In this document: piece by piece, positions 1-5,482 of the stretch
Layout of the letters: every line of letters begins with the position of its first letter
Numbering within the stretch: the first letter of the stretch is position 1
Assembly: GCA_900319255.1 (NCBI GenBank)
Contig: ONNU01000082.1
Coordinates: 1-14,857 of the forward strand
Reading direction: 5' to 3'
Source of the DNA: an uncultured Eubacteriales bacterium
Lineage (GTDB): Bacteria; Bacillota; Clostridia; Oscillospirales; Acutalibacteraceae
DNA: 14,857 nucleotides
The notes under the pieces: generated by a model
The model's database searches: none
What the model was told of the DNA's origin: nothing
What the model saw: the letters and a program-made list of their open reading frames with translations, nothing else
Program-made: the position numbers and the translations under genes

Positions 1-226
1 AAGCTCCTGACAATACCAACTCTTAGCCATTAAAGTCCGGCTATCCACAGGGGTTAAGGAAAGGGGATTGCAAAGGGGGAAAACTCAAGGGGAAACCTCT
101 TGTGGTTTCCACCTTTTGACCCACCAAAGCAGAAATACCAATGAAGCGTTACTCAGGGCATTAAAGTAGAACAATCTATTCCCTTTTCCAGCCCACAGCA
201 GAATTATCAGTTTCATAGTTTCAGGT
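1..226 (+). repeat. MITE-like intergenic element, copy A (left part outside window)
   Basis: From about position 10 to 226 this gap aligns almost end to end with the reverse complement of 4985-5203 (copy B). Shared blocks include ACAATACCAA, AAGGAAAGGGGATT, GGGGGAAAACTCAAGGGG, CTTGTGGTTT and CACCTTTTGAC. The right end (207-226) matches the terminal repeat of copy B at about 16 of 20 bases. A long imperfect hairpin occupies 71-118. If copy A is as long as copy B, its other end would lie about 120 bases beyond the window edge. The element ends 56 bases before the rlmI-like gene and points toward it. No ORF is credible here. That it is a mobile or regulatory element is inference. Confidence 0.6.
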
Positions 227-270
227 TTTAAGCCTTCATTGAGCCGCCAACCACAACCCAATAATAAAAA

Positions 271-275
271 AGGAG
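271..275 (+). promoter_or_regulatory. Ribosome binding site of the RlmI-like gene
   Basis: AGGAG sits 7 bases before the ATG at 283. It supports that start. Confidence 0.8.
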
Positions 276-282
276 AAATATC

Positions 283-1515
283 ATGTCATTCAAGAAAAGA
301 AATTATATAATAGCGCAGGTCAGCAGTAAAGGGGAAAAAAGTCTTAATGCGGGGCATCCCTGGATATATGACGCAGAGGTGATGTCGCTGGACGGGACGC
401 CTGCTGACGGAGATATCGTGGATGTCGTTAACGGCAGAGGACGCTTTATCGGTTCGGGCTTCTATAACAGCAATTCAAAAATCCGCATTCGTATCATTTC
501 AAGAAATGCCAATGACAGATTCGACTCCGCATTCTTTGAAAGACGTATCCGCTATGCATGGCAGTACAGAAAAACTGTGATGGGCGATGATCTTGACTGC
601 TGCCGTATTATTTTCGGAGAAGCCGATACCTTCCCGGGACTGACGGTGGATAAATTCCATGATATACTTGTAACCCAGACATTATCTCTTGGCATCGAGC
701 TGAGAAAGGATATCATTTTCCCGCTGCTTGTAAAGGTGCTTGCAGAGGACGGGATAAATATACGGGGCATCTTTGAGCGCAATGACGTAAGGATCAGAGA
801 GCTTGAAGGCATGACTCAGGGCAAGGGCTTCTATCCCCTGGAAAACCTTCCTGCCCCCGATGAAACAACGGTCATCATCACCGAAAACGGGATAAAATAT
901 ACCGTAGATTTTGAAAACGGTCAGAAAACAGGCTTTTTCCTCGACCAGAAATATAACCGCAAAGCCCTTGCAAAAATAGCAAAGGGCAGAAAAGTCCTTG
1001 ACTGCTTCACACATACAGGCTCCTTTGCGCTGAACGCAGCAGCAGGAGGCGCTGAGCATGTGTGCGCTGTGGATATTTCGGAGGACGCTGTGGAAATGGC
1101 AAAGGCAAACGCAAGACTCAACGGTCTTGATGACAGAATGAGCTTTGTTTGTGAAAATGTCTTTGATCTTCTTTCCCGCATGACAGGAAAGGAAGGCTAT
1201 GACCTTATCATACTTGACCCGCCGGCATTCACCAAATCAAAGGCAACTGTCGAAAGCGCCATCAGAGGCTATAAGGAGATCAATCTGCGCGCAATGAAGC
1301 TTCTGCCGCAGGGAGGATATCTTGCCACCTGTTCCTGCTCTCATTTCATGACAGAGGAGCTTTTTGAGAAGATGCTCCGCAGTGCAGCACTTGACGCTCA
1401 TGTAAATCTGAGAAGGATCGAATACCGTCAGCAGGCTCCCGATCATCCTGTGCTTTACAACGTCCCCGAAACCGAATATCTCAAATTCTATCTATTTCAG
1501 GTGGTAGGAAAATAA
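283..1515 (+). CDS. rlmI: Class I SAM-dependent rRNA methyltransferase, RlmI family
   Basis: A 410-residue cytosolic enzyme of the RlmI/YwbD family. In E. coli RlmI makes 5-methylcytosine at position 1962 of 23S rRNA. The N-terminus (about 5-75) has a PUA-type RNA-binding domain with GHPWIYDAEV. A middle domain (about 85-185) contains FGEADTFPGL and IFERND, typical of this family. The Rossmann methyltransferase domain follows, with QKTGFFLDQKYNR (214-226), SAM motif I LDCFTHTGSF (239-248), the acidic loop VDIS (263-266), the catalytic motif DPPAF (312-316) and a TCSCSH motif (349-354) carrying cysteines expected for an m5C enzyme. Length is normal for the family. The start is set by AGGAG 7 bases upstream. 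The gene stands alone; no intrinsic terminator is visible after it. The E. coli target site is assumed by family, not shown here. Confidence 0.88.
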   Translation: MSFKKRNYIIAQVSSKGEKSLNAGHPWIYDAEVMSLDGTPADGDIVDVVNGRGRFIGSGFYNSNSKIRIRIISRNANDRFDSAFFERRIRYAWQYRKTVMGDDLDCCRIIFGEADTFPGLTVDKFHDILVTQTLSLGIELRKDIIFPLLVKVLAEDGINIRGIFERNDVRIRELEGMTQGKGFYPLENLPAPDETTVIITENGIKYTVDFENGQKTGFFLDQKYNRKALAKIAKGRKVLDCFTHTGSFALNAAAGGAEHVCAVDISEDAVEMAKANARLNGLDDRMSFVCENVFDLLSRMTGKEGYDLIILDPPAFTKSKATVESAIRGYKEINLRAMKLLPQGGYLATCSCSHFMTEELFEKMLRSAALDAHVNLRRIEYRQQAPDHPVLYNVPETEYLKFYLFQVVGK

Positions 1516-1737
1516 CACCCGAAAGCTCGTAGGAATTAGGAGTTAGGAATCATGAGTTTCAGACTGTACAAAAAGTTATAGAATAACCACTCCACCACAC
1601 GCTGCGCGTGCGGTTCCCCTCCCCTTATCAAGGGGAGCAAGCTGGCGCGCCTTAAGGCGTGACTGAGAGGTTCACTATTCATTATTAAGTCTTAGGTCTT
1701 CAGTTTTCAGTTAGCCGCCACCGGCGGCGCTGTCGGG
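1516..1737 (+). repeat. Gap with tandem palindromes (hairpin-mosaic element, copy 1)
   Basis: The gap between rlmI and the next gene holds no credible ORF. It starts with TTAGGA-type repeats (about 1530-1550). Several small hairpins follow: CACGC-TGC-GCGTG (1598-1610), a perfect 8-bp stem CTCCCCTT-ATC-AAGGGGAG (1619-1637), the 12-base palindrome CGCCTTAAGGCG (1648-1659), and GCCGCC-ACC-GGCGGC near 1714-1728. The order CTGGC, hairpin, GTGAC, then AGGTTCA and a CTTCAGTTTT tail recurs at 9885-9990. The 3' part, ending GGCGGCGCTG, recurs inverted at 11829-11890. I have seen similar CTCCCC..GGGGAG / CTGGC..TGAC repeats in gut Clostridia. This is recollection, not a database match. Confidence 0.55.
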
Positions 1738-1752
1738 AAAGGAATGATGTTA

Positions 1753-2793
1753 ATGAAAAATATAAAAGGAAAGGCAGCAGCTATTGCTGCGGCTGTGTTT
1801 ATTGCGGCAGGCTTTGCAGGATGCAGTCTTTTCAGCGGCGAAGTGCAGGAGCCATCCCCTGCATCACAGGCAGAACAGACGCAAAGCTCCGCTTCTGAAA
1901 GCAGCTCCACTGCCGGCAGTAAGCCTGAACAAAGCAGGGCTGAAAGCAAAAGCAGCGCGCCTCTGGAAAACAGCAAAAGGGAAAGCTCCCCTCAGCAAAG
2001 CAGCAAAAACGAAGCCTCCAAAAATGCAACCAGCAAGCCTGAGGGAACACAGCAGACTACAACCACCGAAACACAGAAGGATACAGGCTTTGTTGATTTC
2101 GGCGGCAAAAGCGAGGACTACACCCTGCGCGAGCTATATGAAAGCTCCGATTATACAGACCTTATCGAAACAGCAAAAAAGCAGTACGAAAGCGATAAAT
2201 ATACCATCGACTATGAGCTTTCCGGCGAAAACAAGATAATCATAACGGCAAGGCTCATAAATCAGCTTGATTCAACAGCCATCGACAGAGAAACAGCCGA
2301 GCCTTATTTTGAAAAGCTGAAACAGCAGGCGGGAACCTATATCGGTCTGCTTGAGGGCATCACAACGACAAAGGATATCGAGATCACAGCGATACTTCTG
2401 AATGCTGACGGAACAAAGCTGATGGAGCGCACCTTCACCCACCAGAACACACAAGCTGACTCCACAGAGCTTCCCCCGAGAGATCTCCAGACCATACAGG
2501 ACAGCGGACTGCTGGATACCATGCTGTCGGAGATACCGTCAAAGTTAGGCGACAGCGGAGCAACGGTCAGCGCAAAGGCTGTGGGTAACAATGAGCTGGC
2601 AATAACAGCAGCCCTCAGCACCGTGATACCAGAAGGCACCGGAGCGCAGGCTGCAATTGAACAGCAGCTGGAAAGCGTCAGCGGAGAGCTTGAAAGAATA
2701 AGAGGACAGCTTGCCGTACTGACCGGCGAAGAGGATTTCAGGGTCAGCGTGGAAATAATCGACGCAAACGGAAGAAGCATCGCAAAGCTATAA
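1753..2793 (+). CDS. Lipoprotein of unknown function with duplicated C-terminal domain
   Basis: A 346-residue predicted surface lipoprotein that I do not recognise with certainty. Residues 1-23 form a Lys-positive, Ala-rich signal peptide ending in the lipobox FAGC, which puts the lipidated Cys at 24. Residues 25 to about 110 are a disordered linker rich in Ser, Lys, Glu and Gln, ending in a run of Thr. Two similar modules follow, about 123-228 and 241-346. Each has an L-x-x-L helix start, a short beta stretch (IIITARL / LAITAAL), a helix with spaced Leu, and a final strand pair ending in DANG or NADG. The fold recalls DUF4854-type Clostridial lipoprotein domains, but that is a guess. In-frame ATGs exist at 1744 and 1747, but AAAGGA (1738-1743) lies 9 bases from the ATG at 1753, so 1753 is preferred. 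An intrinsic terminator follows. Confidence 0.75.
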   Translation: MKNIKGKAAAIAAAVFIAAGFAGCSLFSGEVQEPSPASQAEQTQSSASESSSTAGSKPEQSRAESKSSAPLENSKRESSPQQSSKNEASKNATSKPEGTQQTTTTETQKDTGFVDFGGKSEDYTLRELYESSDYTDLIETAKKQYESDKYTIDYELSGENKIIITARLINQLDSTAIDRETAEPYFEKLKQQAGTYIGLLEGITTTKDIEITAILLNADGTKLMERTFTHQNTQADSTELPPRDLQTIQDSGLLDTMLSEIPSKLGDSGATVSAKAVGNNELAITAALSTVIPEGTGAQAAIEQQLESVSGELERIRGQLAVLTGEEDFRVSVEIIDANGRSIAKL

Positions 2794-2821
2794 TGCAGCA
2801 CCAAACAAACAGAATTATTAC

Positions 2822-2852
2822 AAGCCGGTGATATCATGCTCGCCGGCTTTTT
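2822..2852 (+). terminator. Rho-independent terminator of the 1753-2793 gene
   Basis: AAGCCGG (2822-2828) pairs with CCGGCTT (2843-2849), extended inward by a G-U and a G-C pair. The loop is 10 bases and a T-rich tract (TTTTTCTTTTTT) follows. Confidence 0.9.
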
Positions 2853-3179
2853 CTTTTTTCTTTTGCGCAGTCCGGGGGCATGACGGGGCTTTTCGGGTTG
2901 TGCGTCAGCTGAGCAAAAAGCAGGCTGAAAGCTCTCCCACGCCGGCAGCGTCGACGCTGCACCCAAAATCGCGGGGACAGGTCTGACAATGCTTTACTTT
3001 CGTCCTCGCGTGTTATACTTGGATGGGACGGGGAGACAAAAAATCCCCAAAGCCCGCTCCTTATCATAGTCCAGAAATTTTTCACACTATCCACGCCGTT
3101 TCCCACAGATATTTTCTCGGAAAAATATTTCAATTTCCCATTTATTAACAAATTCTTCACGAAAAGCATACCACTTATG
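2853..3179. other. Non-coding gap with palindromes
   Basis: No believable gene is seen in these 327 bases. They hold a perfect 16-base palindrome, GCAGCGTCGACGCTGC (2945-2960). They also hold a 9-bp stem with one G-U pair, CGCGGGGAC (2970-2978) with GTCCTCGCG (3002-3010), around a 23-base loop. An extended -10-like TGTTATACT (3011-3019) follows with no good -35 box. Next come a GGGGA...TCCCC pair (about 3031-3049) and then AT-rich sequence leading to the next promoter. Confidence 0.4.
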
Positions 3180-3188
3180 TGCTATAAT
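3180..3188 (+). promoter_or_regulatory. Candidate extended -10 promoter of the CBM26-like lipoprotein gene
   Basis: TGCTATAAT is a perfect -10 hexamer preceded by TGn. No good -35 lies at 17 bp; TTCACG at 3156-3161 is 21 bp away. Transcription would begin near 3195, giving a leader of about 100 bases. That leader contains a 6-bp hairpin, ATCACA (3202-3207) with TGTGAT (3214-3219), and a CCGG..CCGG pair (3220-3234). Whether the leader regulates anything cannot be told. Confidence 0.55.
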
Positions 3189-3282
3189 AATTTCAGAAAT
3201 AATCACATGAAGCTGTGATCCGGTACAGCTCCGGGAATTAGCCGTATCAATGCCTCCGGGCGTTGAAATAAATATTTATATC

Positions 3283-3290
3283 AGGGAGGA
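3283..3290 (+). promoter_or_regulatory. Ribosome binding site that fixes the start at 3298
   Basis: AGGGAGGA lies 7 bases before the ATG at 3298. This rules against the longer reading from 3250, which would put 16 unrelated residues ahead of a normal signal peptide. Confidence 0.85.
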
Positions 3291-3297
3291 CATACCA

Positions 3298-3981
3298 ATG
3301 AACAAGATCACTAAACTTGGCTGCGCTGTATTTGCGGCTGCGCTTATCATTGCCTGCGCAGGCTGCAGCGGTTCTACAAGCGGAACAGCTTCTTCCGCTC
3401 CTGCTTCTTCCGCTCCTGCTTCTTCCGCAGCGGCTGAAAGCACCGAAGAGAGCAAGGCTGAAAGCACCGAAGAAAGCGCAGAGGAAAGCGCCGCAAAGAG
3501 CACAGAGGAAAGCAAGTCAGACGAGGGCGGAGCTTCATCCGAAAACATAGCCGATTATCTGTATTTTGACAACAGCGAAACAAAATGGGAAAAGGTCTAT
3601 GCATACTGGTGGAATGACGATTACGCTCTTATCACCAACAAGCTCACAGGCGATCCCTATCCTGCAAACACAGAAGACGGCAAGCAGGATCTGGGCACAT
3701 CATGGCCGGGCGTTGAGATGGAAAAGATCGGCGACACTGACATATACAGAGTTATAATGCCAGTCGGCGCAACGAGCATCATTTTCAACACAGGCGTAAG
3801 CGATGATGACGTAAAGAAAGGCGTTGAAGCATATCAGACAGCCGATATGAAATTTGACGAATCCGCAAATGCCGGTCAGGTCTACAAAATTGATCTCTCA
3901 CAGGAAGCTAAAAAAGGCAGAGGTGTTGAGAAAACCAAATTCAGATATCCCGGCGGCGGCTGGACAGACTACACCGCCTGA
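3298..3981 (+). CDS. Surface lipoprotein with CBM26-like starch-binding module
   Basis: A 227-residue predicted lipoprotein. The signal peptide (1-22) is followed by two possible lipidation cysteines: IIAC (Cys20) and CAGC (Cys23). Residues 24 to about 80 are a disordered linker, first Ala/Ser/Pro repeats encoded by three tandem 15-base units, then acidic STEES-type repeats. The rest (about 84-222) resembles carbohydrate-binding module family 26. Supporting features are an opening YLYFDN strand, KWEKVYAYWWN (96-106) with clustered Trp/Tyr, SWPGVEM (135-141), a VIMPVGATSIIFNTG strand pair and an AYQTADM motif like the QTxD of CBM25/26. These modules bind alpha-glucans through aromatic residues. 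No catalytic domain is present, so the likely role is holding starch or malto-oligosaccharides at the cell surface. Family assignment is from memory of the motif pattern; function is inferred. A terminator follows directly. Confidence 0.75.
   Translation: MNKITKLGCAVFAAALIIACAGCSGSTSGTASSAPASSAPASSAAAESTEESKAESTEESAEESAAKSTEESKSDEGGASSENIADYLYFDNSETKWEKVYAYWWNDDYALITNKLTGDPYPANTEDGKQDLGTSWPGVEMEKIGDTDIYRVIMPVGATSIIFNTGVSDDDVKKGVEAYQTADMKFDESANAGQVYKIDLSQEAKKGRGVEKTKFRYPGGGWTDYTA
3388..3432 (+). repeat. Three tandem 15-base units in the lipoprotein linker
   Basis: GCTTCTTCCGCTCCT occurs twice exactly (3388-3402, 3403-3417), followed by a third copy diverged in its last bases (3418-3432). The unit is a multiple of three, so a gain or loss would change linker length without a frameshift. 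Confidence 0.8.
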
Positions 3982-4019
3982 TCCCTACCCGTCAATGATC
4001 AGCTAAATCAAACGACCCG

Positions 4020-4059
4020 CTCTTCCCCATGAGTTCTGCTTGTGGGGAAGAGTTTTTTT
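4020..4059 (+). terminator. Rho-independent terminator of the CBM26-like lipoprotein gene
   Basis: A perfect 10-bp stem, CTCTTCCCCA (4020-4029) with TGGGGAAGAG (4043-4052), has a 13-base loop and seven Ts (4053-4059). Confidence 0.93.
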
Positions 4060-4077
4060 AGATTGGCTTCGAAATAG

Positions 4078-4126
4078 AAAAAAGGGAAACCACAAGGAGC
4101 AGCCGCCCCTTAAGGTTTCCACTTTT
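4078..4126. repeat. Solitary hairpin related to the core of copies A and B
   Basis: GGAAACC (4085-4091) pairs with GGTTTCC (4114-4120). AAGG (4094-4097) pairs inside with CCTT (4108-4111), and flanking A and T runs extend the stem. The outer arm GGGAAACCACAAGG matches the 3' arm of the hairpins at 71-118 and 5094-5143 read on the opposite strand, so it is oriented like copy B. Flanking parts of the longer element are not recognisable. The gap 4060-4259 otherwise holds an AT-rich imperfect palindrome near 4235-4253 and no gene. Confidence 0.45.
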
Positions 4127-4259
4127 CAAGTTTTCTCTTTACTATTCCGGCGGATCATTCTTTACCAACAGATCTGCGCCAAACGGGTGGAGCACACAGG
4201 GGCAATTCCATCGGATACATTACTTTGTTAAGTAAAAGACATAATATTATCTTTACAAT

Positions 4260-4949
4260 TCATAATACAGCCAATGGAGTAAAGCCTATATAATCACATG
4301 CAATCAGCTTATAGCTCACACCCTCATGCTCGCCGTTGAAGGCTTTTTTCGCAGCGTTTCCCCCATGTATATGTCCGTAGAAGCATTTCTTTATTCCGTA
4401 TTCCTTGAGCACTGAGGTTATTTCCGTACATTCCATGCCGTTGTATATGGGGGGATAATGCAGGAATACTATCGGGATAAAGCCGGCTTTTACCGCAGGC
4501 TCTATGGACATACGCAGCCTGCCTGCTTCACGGTGCAGCACCTTCATATCCGCGTCTGTTTCAGCATCGTAGAACCATCCCCTTGACCCGCTAAGTGCAA
4601 GTCCGTCTGCCTCATAGAAATTATTATGCAGTATGGAGATACTGTCAAAGCCGTTTTCGCTCAGGTATGCATCCATTTTTTTCTTTGTTGCCCACCAGTA
4701 ATCATGGTTGCCCTTGAGGATGATCTTTTTCCCGGGCAGGCTCTGGATAAAGCTCATGTCATTATAGGTCTCGCTCAGATCCATCGCCCACGATACATCT
4801 CCTGCGATAACCACTGTATCCTTTTCCTCAACAAGCCTTGTCCAGTTTGCTTTGATCCTGTCGGTATAATTTGTCCAGCCGGGAAAAACATCCATCGGCT
4901 TATCCGTCCCGAAAGACAAATGCAGGTCTGCTATTGTAAATACTGCCAT
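4260..4949 (-). CDS. Calcineurin-like metallophosphoesterase (predicted phosphohydrolase)
   Basis: A 229-residue cytosolic enzyme of the calcineurin-like superfamily, close in motif pattern to the COG1768 group of short bacterial phosphohydrolases. All metal-binding motifs are present in order: DLH (Asp8, His10), GDVSW (Asp51), GNHDYWW (Asn81, His82), HYPP (His164) and GHIHGG (His193, His195). These should bind two metal ions and hydrolyse a phosphoester. The substrate is unknown and cannot be read from the sequence. The start is supported by a GAGAGGGGG tract 5-6 bases upstream. The gene is transcribed alone, convergent with the lipoprotein at 3298-3981, and lies directly downstream of repeat copy B, which may supply its promoter. 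Confidence 0.85.
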   Translation of the reverse strand: MAVFTIADLHLSFGTDKPMDVFPGWTNYTDRIKANWTRLVEEKDTVVIAGDVSWAMDLSETYNDMSFIQSLPGKKIILKGNHDYWWATKKKMDAYLSENGFDSISILHNNFYEADGLALSGSRGWFYDAETDADMKVLHREAGRLRMSIEPAVKAGFIPIVFLHYPPIYNGMECTEITSVLKEYGIKKCFYGHIHGGNAAKKAFNGEHEGVSYKLIACDYIGFTPLAVL

Positions 4950-5093
4950 AGTATCCCCCTCTCCGACAGCGATAGTTGTTTGTAACCTGAATCAGTGAAA
5001 TTGATATCTCCGTTTCGGGTGGATAAATGGATTCCGCTGTTCCACCTTCATGCTCTGAGTCATACTTTATTAGTATTATCTGCTTTGGTCAGT

Positions 5094-5143
5094 CAAAAGG
5101 TGAAAACCACAAGGGGTGTCCCCCTTGAGTTTTCCCCCTTTTG
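5094..5143 (-). repeat. 50-base imperfect hairpin in copy B
   Basis: Two 23-base arms, about 19 of 23 paired without gaps, surround a 4-base loop GACA. On the minus strand the 5' arm ends CTCAAGGGG and the 3' arm starts CCCCTTGTGG. The 3' arm is not followed by a T-run, so it is not an ordinary terminator for the minus strand. Copy A has the equivalent structure at 71-118. Confidence 0.7.
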
Positions 5144-5199
5144 GAATCCCCTTTCCTTATCCCCCTCAGCAACCCAGACTTTAGCGGTTAAGATTTGGT

Positions 5200-5228
5200 A
5201 TTGTATCATTTGAGGGGTTAAAGCTCAA
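5200..5228 (-). promoter_or_regulatory. Candidate outward promoter inside copy B
   Basis: On the minus strand TTGAGC (5223-5228) is separated by exactly 17 bases from TACAAT (5200-5205), which is preceded by TGA as an extended -10. It would drive transcription leftward through the hairpin into the metallophosphoesterase gene, with a leader of about 245 bases. It is judged on hexamer match only. Confidence 0.5.
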
Positions 5229-5389
5229 TCTGAAAATGCACCTTTTCGGTGAATTTGATAATTCTGATTAGTAAAAAATACGCATGAACACTGTAGGTAT
5301 AATTATTTACGCCATTGAGTTTCACGGATTCAGGTGTAAATTAATGAACCGGGATATCTTTTATGCTGCTTTTAATGTTTACTTCTGAC

Positions 5390-5425
5390 AAAAAGGGACG
5401 GCGGCATTTCTGCGTCCGCCGCCCC
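5390..5425 (-). terminator. Rho-independent terminator of the thrC transcript
   Basis: Read on the minus strand, GGGGCGGCGG (5425-5416) pairs with CCGCCGTCCC (5404-5395) over 10 bp with one G-U. The loop is 11 bases and five Ts follow (5394-5390). The remaining 5336-5389 and 5426-5482 stretches show nothing recognisable. Confidence 0.93.
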
Positions 5426-5482
5426 TGTATTTTTCAACTGATGTATGAGTAGTTATTCAGCATGATACTGTCTATAAACAGA

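Larger units (their letters stand above)
4985..5335 (-). mobile_element. MITE-like element, copy B, with terminal inverted repeats
   Basis: This 351-bp non-coding segment is bounded by ACCTGAATCAGTGAAATTGA (4985-5004) and the inverted TGAGTTTCACGGATTCAGGT (5316-5335). These pair as inverted repeats at 17 of 20 positions. Inside are a 50-base hairpin (5094-5143) and a promoter-like pair of hexamers (5200-5228). Its left ~220 bp align with copy A at the left edge of the window. There is no transposase gene and no clear target-site duplication. It ends 35 bases before the metallophosphoesterase start and is oriented toward it. Non-autonomous transposition is inferred from the structure only. Confidence 0.55.

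Noticed and set aside
2834..3169. Minus-strand reading frame of 111 codons in the gap between the two lipoproteins
   Set aside because: It runs through the terminator and palindromes, has an Arg/Lys/Pro/Ser-rich composition without domain character, and has no good ribosome binding site.
3250..3297. Upstream start for the CBM26-like lipoprotein
   Set aside because: AGGGAGGA is correctly spaced for the ATG at 3298, where a normal signal peptide begins.
4060..4259. A full third copy of the MITE-like element
   Set aside because: Only the hairpin core is similar; terminal repeats and flanking blocks are absent.
4995..5213. Plus-strand reading frame of 72 codons within repeat copy B
   Set aside because: It lies inside the inverted-repeat element, spans its hairpin, and is not kept open with similar protein in copy A.
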